DNA from: Rhodothermales bacterium
Lineage (GTDB): Bacteria > Bacteroidota > Rhodothermia > Rhodothermales > Bin80
DNA: 64,000 nucleotides
Assembly (NCBI GenBank): GCA_028278205.1
Contig: JANQES010000050.1
Span: forward strand, 20,832-84,831
Direction: 5' to 3'
Below are positions 1-7,823 of the stretch, piece by piece. A program made the position numbers and the translations under genes. Each line of letters begins with the position of its first letter. Position 1 is the first letter of the stretch. The notes beneath the pieces were generated by a model. It was not told the DNA's origin, did no database searches, and saw only the letters and a program-made list of their open reading frames with translations.

Positions 1-1
1 T

Positions 2-706
2 GCCTTCGAACGCAGCGACCCCAAAGAAGGCTACCGCTCCGACCGCACCACCCCGACTGCCGACATGATCAAGTTCGTCGATTCGCTGGAGACGAGCATC
101 ACCCGGCAGAAAGATCAGCTTCGGCGGCTGGCCCTCGACCTCAGCCCCGACTCCGCCGGGCGCTTCACCCCGACCGACCAGCCCCCGCTCCTGGCCCAGC
201 CCGCCGAACTCGACACGCTGCCGCCACCCATCCAGCGGGTGGCTCTCGCCGGGCTCAACCGCCGGCAGGGCCGTCAGGTCTACGACTATGCCCTCGAAGG
301 CGCCCGCAAAGCCCGCACGCAGGTCGAAGAACTCCGCCGCACCATCGGCTGGGAAGCCGAGCGCGCCAATCGCTACCGCGTCGAGATCCACAAAAAATAT
401 TCGATAGCGCTGGCGTGCCTGATCTTCATGCTCATCGGCGCACCGCTGGGGCTGAGCATCCGGCGCGGCGGCCTGGGCACCGTCGGCGCGCTGGCCCTGG
501 GCATCTTTCTCTTCTACTGGATCACGCTGGTGCAGGGCGAAAAACTCGCCGACCGCAACTTGCTCGAACCCTGGATCGGCATGTGGATCGCCAACATTTT
601 GATGACCGGCATCGGGCTCTGGCTGGTCCTCTACGTCGCTCTCGACCTGCGCGCCACCCCGCCGCTGCGGCGCCGTTTAATGGCCCGGCTCCGCAGAAAG
701 AAGTGA
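2..706 (+). CDS. LptF/LptG-family permease, C-terminal part
   Basis: This is the C-terminal 234 residues of a YjgP/YjgQ (LptF/LptG) permease, the membrane part of the LptBFG ABC transporter that extracts lipopolysaccharide from the inner membrane and feeds the periplasmic Lpt bridge. The reading frame is open to the left edge, so the start lies outside the window. The first ~125 residues are hydrophilic, as in the periplasmic beta-jellyroll. They are followed by the family's typical tail: VEIHKKYSIALACLIFMLIG, a Gly-rich segment and two further membrane helices ending in a basic RRRLMARLRRKK tail. Which of the two paralogues (F or G) it is cannot be decided from this part. The stop is followed at once by a word-type inverted repeat. 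Confidence 0.85.
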   Translation, partial: AFERSDPKEGYRSDRTTPTADMIKFVDSLETSITRQKDQLRRLALDLSPDSAGRFTPTDQPPLLAQPAELDTLPPPIQRVALAGLNRRQGRQVYDYALEGARKARTQVEELRRTIGWEAERANRYRVEIHKKYSIALACLIFMLIGAPLGLSIRRGGLGTVGALALGIFLFYWITLVQGEKLADRNLLEPWIGMWIANILMTGIGLWLVLYVALDLRATPPLRRRLMARLRRKK

Positions 707-710
707 TGTG

Positions 711-884
711 GATTTTAGATTTTGGATTTTGGATTTTGACACGAGCCGCAGGCGACTAACGAAGTAATTGGTCTGATCCGATCCGGTTTGCCCAACGAAA
801 AAGCCGCAACGGTCTCAACCGACGCGGCTTTTTCGTTTGCCGAAATTGCTGCTAATCAACAATCCAAAATCTAAAATCCAAAAT
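711..884. repeat. Word-type inverted repeat element (GGATTTTAGATTTT arms)
   Basis: The left arm (711-737) is built from degenerate copies of GGATTTTAGATTTT. The right arm (861-884) is its reverse complement. The interior holds a GAGCCGCAGGCGACTAACGA core (743-762) that recurs in other elements with unrelated arms, plus a terminator hairpin. The right arm overlaps the rsmI start codon. Confidence 0.8.
796..834. terminator. Rho-independent terminator hairpin
   Basis: CGAAAAAGCCGC (796-807) pairs perfectly with GCGGCTTTTTCG (823-834) over a 15-base loop. A-run and T-run flanks fit a terminator working in either direction after the lptF/G gene. Confidence 0.7.
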
Positions 885-1551
885 GCTATACCTCGTTCCG
901 ACGCCGATTGGCAATCTGGAGGATATCACCGTGCGCGCGGTGCGGGTGCTCAAGGAGGTCGATCTGATCGCATGTGAGGATACGCGCACCTCCGGCGTCT
1001 TGCTGGCGCATTACGCCATCGACACGCCGCGCACGAGTTATCACGATCACAACGAACGGCGTAAAGCCCCGCATCTCGTGGCACAGATGCAGGCCGGGCA
1101 AGACGTCGCGCTGATCACCGACGCCGGGTCGCCGGGCATCTCGGATCCCGGCTTTTACCTCGTCCGCGAGTGCCTGCGTCACGACATCGACGTGGCGGCG
1201 TTGCCGGGGGCGACGGCCTTCGTGCCGGCGCTGACGGCCAGCGGCCTGCCCTGCGAGCGGTTCGTCTTCGAAGGCTTCCTGCCCGTCAAAAAAGGCCGCC
1301 GCAAACGCCTCGACGCCCTCGCCGGCGAGCCCCGGACGATGGTTTTCTACGAAGGCCCGCATCGCCTCGTCAAGACGCTGGCGCAGTTCGAAGAGGTCTT
1401 CGGCCCGGAGCGCCCGGCAGCCGTCGGGCGGGAGTTGACGAAAAAGTTTGAAGAGGTGCAACGCGGCACGCTGGCTGAATTACGGGCGCATTACGAAGCC
1501 CAACCCAAAGTGCGCGGCGAAGCGGTGATTATCGTCGGCGGGTCAGGGTGA
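883..1551 (+). CDS. rsmI: 16S rRNA (cytidine1402-2'-O)-methyltransferase RsmI
   Basis: RsmI uses SAM to 2'-O-methylate C1402 in the decoding centre of 16S rRNA. The 222-residue protein begins with the family signature LYLVPTPIGNLEDIT and carries CEDTR, DAGSPGISDPG and the LPGATA and FVFEGFLP segments of the tetrapyrrole-methylase fold. It ends at the VRGEAVIIVGG strand, so the C-terminal extension of the E. coli enzyme (about 286 aa) is absent, as in many shorter homologues. The ATG at 883 is the natural start by homology although no Shine-Dalgarno sequence is visible, because the bases before it belong to a repeat arm. It stands alone on the plus strand, with a hairpin behind it and a convergent gene next. 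Confidence 0.93.
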   Translation: MLYLVPTPIGNLEDITVRAVRVLKEVDLIACEDTRTSGVLLAHYAIDTPRTSYHDHNERRKAPHLVAQMQAGQDVALITDAGSPGISDPGFYLVRECLRHDIDVAALPGATAFVPALTASGLPCERFVFEGFLPVKKGRRKRLDALAGEPRTMVFYEGPHRLVKTLAQFEEVFGPERPAAVGRELTKKFEEVQRGTLAELRAHYEAQPKVRGEAVIIVGGSG

Positions 1552-1594
1552 AAAAGTTTGCTTCACTACTTCGGTGATGGCAACCCTGAAAAAT

Positions 1595-1610
1595 CCCCCT
1601 TCGAAGGGGG
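1595..1610. terminator. CCCCCTTCGAAGGGGG hairpin
   Basis: A perfect 16-base palindrome preceded by AAAAT lies between the convergent rsmI and PQQ-dehydrogenase genes. It probably ends one or both transcripts. No clear T-run follows on the plus strand; the minus-strand reading ends in a T-rich stretch. Confidence 0.45.
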
Positions 1611-1662
1611 AATCGCGCTGTTGTCGATTACGGGATCAATTTGTCATCATCTCAAACCGGCA

Positions 1663-3546
1663 TTATTCAACCGGCAACGCGAAGGCCATAAACGAATCGC
1701 CCGGCTTGGTGCCCGGTTTGCCGCCGCCGCCGGCTGCAATCACCACAAACTGCCGCCCGTCTACCTGATAGACCGACGGCGTGGCATAGCCGCCCGCCGG
1801 GAGTTGGTATTCCCAGAGCACCGCGCCCGTGTCTTTGTCGAAAGCTCGAAACCGCTCGTCGCGGGTGGCGCCGATGAAAACCAGGCCGCCCGCCGTCACG
1901 ACCGGGCCGCCGATGTTGAACGTGCCCGTCGGCGGCTCGCCGCGTGCCTCTAATTCGGGATAGGTGCCCAGCGCGACTTGCCATTTGATGACGCCCTCGT
2001 TGAGATCGATAGCGTTGAGCGTGCCCCAGGGGCGTTTCGAGATGGGAAATCCGCCGCCGTCGAACACTTCGAGGTGCCCGTTGGCGACCCATTCGAAATC
2101 GTGGGGCGCATCGGCCCGCGCCCGCACCATGGTCAGCGCCTCTGGCTCATTGCTGGCGTTGACGTAGAGGATGCCGGTCTCCGGATCGAAAGCCGCGCCG
2201 CCCCAGTCGGTGCCGCCGTTGAACTGCGGCATGATGACATCGCCCGTGGTGCTGAGCGGTTCGAACAGCACCGCCGGGCCGAATTTGTCGAAGACATTTT
2301 CTTTGACGTGAGCATAGGCTTCCGGCGTCAGATCGGTGATGTCGTCTTCCTGAAAGCCTTGCACGGCATACGGCGGCGGCTTCACCGGGAACGGCTGCGT
2401 CGGCCAGGTCTCTTCCCCAGGAATCTCGGATTGCGGGACGGGCCGTTCCTCGACCGGAAAGAGCGGCTCGCCCGTCTCTCGATCCAGCAAAAACAGGTGC
2501 CCCATCTTGGTGACCTGCGCCACGCCGTCTCGCGCCACGCCGTCGTGCTGCACCGTGACGAGGTTGGGCGGCGAGGCCAGGTCGTAATCCCAGAGATCGT
2601 GGTGGACGACCTGGAAATGCCAGCGTCGTTCGCCGGTGCGGGCATCGAGCGCCAGAATGGTATTGCCGAAGAGGTTCATGCCGGGCCGGTCGGCGCCGTT
2701 ATGATCGTACGAGGGCGAGCCGGTCGGGGCGAAGACGAGGCCGCGTTGGGCGTCGAGGCTCATGCCGGCCCAGGCGTTGGCGCCGCCGGCTGTCTTCCAG
2801 GCCTCCGGCGGCCAGGTGTCATAGCCGAACTCGCCGGGGTGCGGGATGGTGTGGAAGATCCAGCGCTGCGCGCCGGTGCGCGCGTCGTAGGCGCGGATGT
2901 GGCCGGGCGGATTGTATTTCGCCGTGCCGTCGCGCGTCGTCGAGCCCAGAATCAGGATATCTTCGAAGACGACGACGGGCGAGGTGACGGTGACAGGGCT
3001 GTTGAGGCTGTCGCGGTCGAGGCCTTTGTTGAGATCGACCCATCCGCCCTCGCCGAAATCGGGGATAAGCCGGCCGGTGCGGGCGTCGAGGGCGAAGAGC
3101 CGGTCGCTGGCGGTGTGGAAGATGCGCCCGTCGCTGCCGTCTTCCCAGTAGGCCACGCCGCGGTTGACGCGCGACATGCCGCGCCAGGGCGCCTCGTCTT
3201 CGGGCGGCGTAAATTTCCACAAAAGCTCGCCGGTGGCGGCATCGAGCGCCACGGCGTTCAGGCGCGGCGACGTCACGTACATCACGCCCTCGACGATCAC
3301 AGGATTGCACTCGATGGTGCGCGGATTTTTATCGTCCGTGTGATATTCCCAGGCCATTTCCAACCGGGCCACGTTGTCGCGGTTGATCTGACCGAGCGGC
3401 GAGTAGCTGGACGAGGCGTTGTCGGCTTTGTAGACGGGCCAGTCGTGGTTTCGCGCCTGGTCATCAACCGTGCATCCCGATCTCAGGCACAGGGCCACGA
3501 TCAGAATCGTCGCAAAAAGCCATGGTGGTGTGTGGTGGCGAGACAT
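1663..3546 (-). CDS. PQQ-dependent dehydrogenase, lipoprotein
   Basis: This is a quinoprotein dehydrogenase of the eight-bladed propeller family (glucose/quinate/alcohol type), expected to oxidise an alcohol or sugar in the periplasm and hand electrons to quinone or cytochrome c. Start at 3546 (MSRHHTPP) gives a hydrophobic segment ending in a lipobox-like LRSGC, so it is probably a lipoprotein; an ATG nine codons upstream is open but adds only a polar leader. Family marks are NRDNVARLEMAWEYHT near the N-terminus, repeated ALDA.TG...W blade motifs, HPGEFGYDTWPPEAW, VVHHDLWDYDLASPP and a C-terminal GGPVVTAGGLVFIGATRD. The four or five N-terminal helices of membrane Gcd are absent. The substrate cannot be told from sequence. 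It is isolated, with no PQQ synthesis genes nearby. Confidence 0.85.
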   Translation of the reverse strand: MSRHHTPPWLFATILIVALCLRSGCTVDDQARNHDWPVYKADNASSSYSPLGQINRDNVARLEMAWEYHTDDKNPRTIECNPVIVEGVMYVTSPRLNAVALDAATGELLWKFTPPEDEAPWRGMSRVNRGVAYWEDGSDGRIFHTASDRLFALDARTGRLIPDFGEGGWVDLNKGLDRDSLNSPVTVTSPVVVFEDILILGSTTRDGTAKYNPPGHIRAYDARTGAQRWIFHTIPHPGEFGYDTWPPEAWKTAGGANAWAGMSLDAQRGLVFAPTGSPSYDHNGADRPGMNLFGNTILALDARTGERRWHFQVVHHDLWDYDLASPPNLVTVQHDGVARDGVAQVTKMGHLFLLDRETGEPLFPVEERPVPQSEIPGEETWPTQPFPVKPPPYAVQGFQEDDITDLTPEAYAHVKENVFDKFGPAVLFEPLSTTGDVIMPQFNGGTDWGGAAFDPETGILYVNASNEPEALTMVRARADAPHDFEWVANGHLEVFDGGGFPISKRPWGTLNAIDLNEGVIKWQVALGTYPELEARGEPPTGTFNIGGPVVTAGGLVFIGATRDERFRAFDKDTGAVLWEYQLPAGGYATPSVYQVDGRQFVVIAAGGGGKPGTKPGDSFMAFALPVE

Positions 3547-3589
3547 CACGAGTTGGGTTGCGGGTTGAGGCACAGGTTACAACTTTTTT

Positions 3590-3730
3590 AATGGAACGCG
3601 GATGACGCGGATGGGGCGGATCTGCGCGGATCTTTTGTCAACCCGATCCGCGATAATCCGCTAGATCCGCGTCATCCGCGTTCCATTTCATTGGAATCAG
3701 AAATGAGTGTAGCGAATGACAAAGTAAACG
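3590..3730. repeat. Word-type inverted repeat (CGCGGATGA arms) plus core
   Basis: The left arm (3590-3632) is made of GACGCGGAT/GGGGCGGAT words. The right arm (3644-3687) is the complement, with about 22 bases at the ends pairing perfectly. Just outside the right arm, 3702-3730 is a diverged copy of the GAGCGAAGCGACTGACGAAG core (here GAGTGTAGCGAATGACAAAG). Confidence 0.75.
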
Positions 3731-3801
3731 TCAAAACCAGAAACGAGAAACCAGGAACGACGTAGCATAGCCTTCCATCCTCTAAAAAACCGGACAGCCT
3801 C

Positions 3802-4368
3802 ATGCTGCGAAGCCTCGCTTTCTTCATCATACTGTTTCCTGTTTCGCTCGGCTGCGCGCAACCCCACGAAGGCGCCGGAGACGTGCAGATCGAAGAGGTG
3901 GCCCTGGCCCAGCCGGCGGCGGCAGATTCGCTCACCGAGACCGAGCAACAGGTGCAGGCGCTGCTGGCCGAAGACGGCGTCCACGTCGTGCATTTCTGGG
4001 CGCCGTGGTGCCACAACTCGATGTCGGAGTTTCGCGAGGGTGTCTGGAATGAAATCATCGCAGCGCACGAAGACGTCACGTTTATCTTCGTGACGGTTTT
4101 CAACGACGGCGACCTCGACGAGTGGGTGCTGAGCCAGCATTACATCCCCGACCGCGTCCACACCTTCGCCCAGCCCGATCACGGCAACAGCAACCGCCGG
4201 TCCAACCGTCGCAAGACCTTCCTGGGCCTGCCGATAACCTGGACGCCGACGACCTGGATCTTCAACCGAAACGGCAAGCTGGCCTTCGCCCTCAACTACG
4301 GCGAAGTACGCCCGGCCTTGATGACGATGCTGCTCGACAACGTCAAGACCAACTGGTCGCGGCATTAG
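3802..4368 (+). CDS. Thioredoxin-fold lipoprotein with CxxS active site
   Basis: This 188-residue protein has a signal peptide ending in a lipobox (VSLGC, Cys18), so it should be membrane anchored outside the cytoplasm. Residues ~55-180 look like a thioredoxin fold: VHVVHFWAPWCHNS holds the active site and TWTPTTWIF the cis-proline loop. The usual CxxC is CHNS, leaving one cysteine. Monothiol members of the superfamily form mixed disulfides or bind partners but cannot do a full dithiol redox cycle. An insertion of about 40 residues rich in Asp, His and Arg (DRVHTFAQPDHGNSNRRSNR) lies between active site and cis-Pro. It has no evident operon partner; a periplasmic redox or assembly role is inference. 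Confidence 0.7.
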   Translation: MLRSLAFFIILFPVSLGCAQPHEGAGDVQIEEVALAQPAAADSLTETEQQVQALLAEDGVHVVHFWAPWCHNSMSEFREGVWNEIIAAHEDVTFIFVTVFNDGDLDEWVLSQHYIPDRVHTFAQPDHGNSNRRSNRRKTFLGLPITWTPTTWIFNRNGKLAFALNYGEVRPALMTMLLDNVKTNWSRH

Positions 4369-4437
4369 AATTTCTGACGTGCTGTAAATGAGGTGGCAAT
4401 AGATTGAGGGGACGGATCGTTTGCTGGGGTAGGAAGG

Positions 4438-4510
4438 GTCATGAGTCATGGGTCATGGGTCATGAGTTTCTTTCAAAACACCCATGACTCATGACCCCTG
4501 ACTCATGACC
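4438..4510. repeat. Word-type inverted repeat (GTCATGAGTCATGG arms)
   Basis: The left arm (4438-4468) is four GTCATG(A/G)G words. The right arm (4480-4510) is the complementary set with a different word order. The loop is about 12 bases. It fills most of the gap between the thioredoxin-like and DUF2723 genes; similar elements lie at 21132 and 62728. Confidence 0.8.
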
Positions 4511-4578
4511 GACGCCGCCGCTTGCGCGAAGGATGACTTTCGAGGAATATCACCTCCGGCCTAAACGACCTCCCCCCG

Positions 4579-7500
4579 ATGAACCCCAAACGTCTTCACC
4601 GTCTCGTCGCCGCCGGCGTGTTTGGCTATGCGCTGGTGCTCTATGGATTGACTGTCGCCCGGACGACGTCGTTGTGGGATGCGGGCGAGTTCATCGCCAG
4701 CGCCTACGGATTGCAGGTGATGCATCCGCCCGGCTCGCCGGTCTACATGCTGCTGGGCCGTTTTTTTTCGATGTTCGTGCCCGCCTCGCAGGTGGCGCTG
4801 GCCGTCAACCTCGTCTCGGTGCTCGCCGCCGCGCTGACGATCTTGTTGACGTACCTGATCATCGTCGAATTGATCGCGTGGTGGCGCGGAGGGGATGACG
4901 CATCCTCCGGCAATCCTGGAGCGCTGGAATCGGAATTATCGAAAGAGAGAAAGGGGGGCAGGGAGAAAGGGAGGGAAAAGCGTTTTTTACTGAATCCCCC
5001 TCTCTCCCTCTCTCCCTCTCCCCCCCTCGCAATCATCGGCGGTGTCATCGGCGCGTGTACGTTTGCCGTGACCGACTCGTTCTGGTTCAACGCCGTCGAG
5101 GCCGAGGTCTATGCGCTGTCGATGTTTTTTACGGCGCTGGCGGTGTGGCTGGGGCTGCGCTGGAGCGCGCAGGCCCGCGCTGAAGCAGCATCGCGCACCA
5201 AGAAACGCCGCAAAAGTGACCGCCTGCTCGTGCTCATCGCCTACGTCTTCGGCCTGGCGATGGGCGTGCACCTGATGGCGCTGCTGACGTTTTTCTTCAT
5301 CGCGCTGCTCTTCTATTTCACCCGCATCGAACAACCGGCGTGGACGTGGCAAAAACGCGCGTTTGGGCTGATGGGCGCGGGGGTCGTCTCGGCGCTGGTC
5401 TTCGCGCTGCTCTACCCCGGCGTGGTGATCGTGCTGCCGTCGTGGGCCGGCGCCAGCGGCGCGCCGCTGATGTTTTTGCTCGGCGTGGCGGTGTTGCTGG
5501 TCGCCGCGTTGGCCTTCACGCACCGGCGCGGGCACGTCCACGCCAACCTCGCCGTGCTCTGCCTGACGGCTGTGCTCGCCGGCTACTCGGCCTATGCCCT
5601 CATCCCCATCCGCAGCACCGCCAATCCGCCCATCGACCTCAACAATCCGGAGACGACCGAAGACTTCGTCCCCTACCTCAAACGCGAACAATACGGCCAA
5701 CGCGATCTGCTGACGGGGCCGACCTTCGACAATCAGACGGGCACCATCGCGCCGGGCCGCAACGTCCTCTTCCCCCGCCGCAACGCGCTCTTAGATCCGA
5801 GCCAAACGGCGCTCTACGCGCAGTATGCGTCGGATGCCGATTATTTCTGGCGGTATCAACTCGGCACGATGTACGGGCGGTATTTTTTGTGGAATTTTGC
5901 CGGGCGTGCCAAGGATGAGCAAGGCGCCGGGTGGATCACCGGCCTCGCGGATCGGGAGACCGAGGCGTACGTCTACGCCACGCCCAGCGAAGCCGCCAGC
6001 CGCAATGCCTACTTTGCGCTGCCGCTGCTGCTCGGCCTTTTCGGCCTGCTCTACCACTTCCGGCGCGACCAGCGACGGGCGCTGGCCGTGCTGGCGCTGT
6101 TCCTGGCTACCGGCGTCGGGCTGGTCATCTACCTCAACGAAGTCCCCCGAACACCCCGCGAGCGCGACTACATCTACGTCGCCAGTTTCTTCGCCTTCAC
6201 CCTCTGGATCGGCCTAGGCGCCAGCGGATTGGTTGAAATGTTAACAAAACGATGGAATCAGGGAAAAACGTCGTCGTCAAAATTTTGGATTTTAGATTTT
6301 GGATTTTGGATTGGTCGTGTCCGAAATGTTTTGTTCAGCCGAAAAAATCGAGGCGGTTCGAGCGGCGCGGCTTTATCGATTGTTAAAAAGGGATCAGAAA
6401 TTCCCCAATCCAAAATCCAAAATCTAAAATCCAAAATCGCCTGGAGCCTGGGGGCGGCGCTCTTCCTGGCCGTGCCTGGCTGGATGGCTGTCGAAAATTA
6501 CGATGACCACGACCGTTCCGGGCAGTATCTGGCGCGCGACTTTGCCTACAACATGCTGATGAGCGTCGAGGAAAACGCCATCCTCTTCACCGAGGGCGAC
6601 AACGATACCTATCCGTTGTGGTACCTCCAGGAGGTCGAAGGCGTGCGACCGGATGTGCGCGTGGTGTGCCTGTCGCTGCTCAACGCGCCCTGGTATCCGA
6701 AACAGCTTCGCGATCAATGGGCCTACGACGCCGCGCCGCTGCCCCTCTCGATGTCGGATGAAGAGATAGACCGGCTGGCGCCCGTGGCCTGGACGCCGCG
6801 CGCGGCCCAACTGCCGGTAGCCGTCGCCGATCTGGTGACGCAGACGGAGATGCGGATCTCGGTCGAAGACACCAGCGGGTTCGAAAGCCCGATGCGGTGG
6901 ACGCTGGAAGGCCGCCCTTACACCGAAGACCTGCGCGTGCTGTATCCTGTCGATCAGGTGGTGCTCAACGTGCTGGCGGGCAACGCGCAGCAGGGCTGGC
7001 AGCGGCCCGTCTACTTCGCCGCCACGACCAGCCCGGACAGCCGGCTCGGCCTGGCGCCCTACCTCCAGCGCGAAGGGCTGGCCCAACGCGTCGTGCCTAT
7101 CCGACATGACGAAGCCTTCGGGCGGATCGTGCCGGACATCATGGCGGATCGCCTCTCGAAATTCCGCTTTACCCGGCTCAACGACCCCGCCGTCTACTTC
7201 GATCCGTCGAGCCGGGGGATGGCTGCCGGCCATTACCGCGCCACCTATGCCCACACGGCGGCAGCCTTCGCCGAGCGCGGCGACCAGCAGCAAGCCAAAC
7301 GCCTGCTCGACAGCCTGCTCGACGCCGTCCCGCCCGATACCATCCCGCTGCCGTTCTACGCCGCCTATCCGCTGGCGCAGACCTACCAGGCGCTCGGCGA
7401 CGACGCCCGCGCGCTCAGCCTCTGGCGCTACGCCGAGCCGTATGTGCTCTACGACGTCCGGACGGCGCCCAACGCGCAATGGCTCGGGCAGGCCGTCCAG

Positions 7501-7680
7501 CAAGCGCAACACATCCAGCTTTCGTATGCGCGGGCGCGGGCCTTCGACGAAGCCTCCGCCCTGGGCCATCGCCTCGCCGACCTCCTCGGCGACGACGCCT
7601 TCCGCCTGCCGCCGGAGGAATTCCAACGACTCTACGAAGAGATGACGCCGCCGGAAGACCGGATTCCGGATAATGGATGA
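4579..7680 (+). CDS. DUF2723 (TMEM260-like) multi-pass membrane protein with two inserted repeat elements
   Basis: This is a 1033-residue member of the DUF2723/TMEM260 family, relatives of which are protein O-mannosyltransferases of the GT-C fold acting outside the membrane. It begins with a helix, then SLWDAGEFIASAYGLQVMHP (family signature with the acidic DAGEF motif), many membrane helices to about residue 640, and a soluble C-terminal domain with helical TPR-like repeats (~860-1030). It is homologous along its length to the next gene. Two stretches have no counterpart there: residues ~121-150 (KERKGGREKGREK to LSLSPSPP) and ~568-620 (KFWILDFGFWIG to IQSK-like SKIQNLKSKI). Both are translated inverted-repeat elements inserted in frame. 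Whether the protein is still functional is unknown; the frame is intact and flanking motifs are conserved. Confidence 0.8.
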   Translation: MNPKRLHRLVAAGVFGYALVLYGLTVARTTSLWDAGEFIASAYGLQVMHPPGSPVYMLLGRFFSMFVPASQVALAVNLVSVLAAALTILLTYLIIVELIAWWRGGDDASSGNPGALESELSKERKGGREKGREKRFLLNPPLSLSPSPPLAIIGGVIGACTFAVTDSFWFNAVEAEVYALSMFFTALAVWLGLRWSAQARAEAASRTKKRRKSDRLLVLIAYVFGLAMGVHLMALLTFFFIALLFYFTRIEQPAWTWQKRAFGLMGAGVVSALVFALLYPGVVIVLPSWAGASGAPLMFLLGVAVLLVAALAFTHRRGHVHANLAVLCLTAVLAGYSAYALIPIRSTANPPIDLNNPETTEDFVPYLKREQYGQRDLLTGPTFDNQTGTIAPGRNVLFPRRNALLDPSQTALYAQYASDADYFWRYQLGTMYGRYFLWNFAGRAKDEQGAGWITGLADRETEAYVYATPSEAASRNAYFALPLLLGLFGLLYHFRRDQRRALAVLALFLATGVGLVIYLNEVPRTPRERDYIYVASFFAFTLWIGLGASGLVEMLTKRWNQGKTSSSKFWILDFGFWIGRVRNVLFSRKNRGGSSGAALSIVKKGSEIPQSKIQNLKSKIAWSLGAALFLAVPGWMAVENYDDHDRSGQYLARDFAYNMLMSVEENAILFTEGDNDTYPLWYLQEVEGVRPDVRVVCLSLLNAPWYPKQLRDQWAYDAAPLPLSMSDEEIDRLAPVAWTPRAAQLPVAVADLVTQTEMRISVEDTSGFESPMRWTLEGRPYTEDLRVLYPVDQVVLNVLAGNAQQGWQRPVYFAATTSPDSRLGLAPYLQREGLAQRVVPIRHDEAFGRIVPDIMADRLSKFRFTRLNDPAVYFDPSSRGMAAGHYRATYAHTAAAFAERGDQQQAKRLLDSLLDAVPPDTIPLPFYAAYPLAQTYQALGDDARALSLWRYAEPYVLYDVRTAPNAQWLGQAVQQAQHIQLSYARARAFDEASALGHRLADLLGDDAFRLPPEEFQRLYEEMTPPEDRIPDNG
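4941..5030 (+). repeat. Word-type inverted repeat inside a CDS (GAGAAAGGGGG arms)
   Basis: The left arm (4941-4979) is purine-only GAGAAAGGGAGG words. The right arm (4994-5030) is pyrimidine-only CCCTCTCTCCCTCTC words. It lies inside the first DUF2723 gene in frame; the paralogue at 7824-10748 has a short ordinary loop here. The same word class recurs at 32382 and 55163. Confidence 0.85.
6281..6438 (+). repeat. Word-type inverted repeat inside a CDS (GGATTTTAGATTTT arms)
   Basis: The left arm is 6281-6312 and the right arm 6405-6438, complementary over about 30 bases. The interior (6322-6376) resembles the interior of the intergenic element at 14937-15084. The element is read through in frame in the DUF2723 gene. 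The paralogue instead has a short EKVAPAAQRAVLLGL linker. Confidence 0.85.
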
Positions 7681-7720
7681 GGGGAGATTTTTTACAGGCA
7701 ACCCTGAGGATGCCGAAGCG

Positions 7721-7790
7721 TTAGATTTTGGATTTTCGATGACGGTGCTGGATGCGGCCAATCCAAAATCCCCAATCCAAAATCCAAAAT
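7721..7790. repeat. Word-type inverted repeat (GGATTTT arms)
   Basis: The left arm (7721-7737) pairs with part of a longer right arm (7758-7790) of AATCCAAAAT words. It lies in the 143-base gap between the two DUF2723 genes. Confidence 0.75.
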
Positions 7791-7823
7791 TCGCCCACCT
7801 TCTCTTCTGCATAAACGCTTCGT

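Noticed and set aside
1978..3591. Long plus-strand open frame opposite the PQQ dehydrogenase
   Set aside because: Arg/Asp/Val-rich shadow of a high-GC gene on the other strand; no domain or start signals. The same applies to other long antisense frames such as 32791-34182, 35001-36746, 50521-52209, 57996-59564 and 59690-61837.
3733..3850. AAACCAGAAACGAG words at 3733 and GTTTCCTGTTTCG at 3834 as another inverted element
   Set aside because: The right side codes for the lipoprotein signal peptide and the match is short; likely chance.
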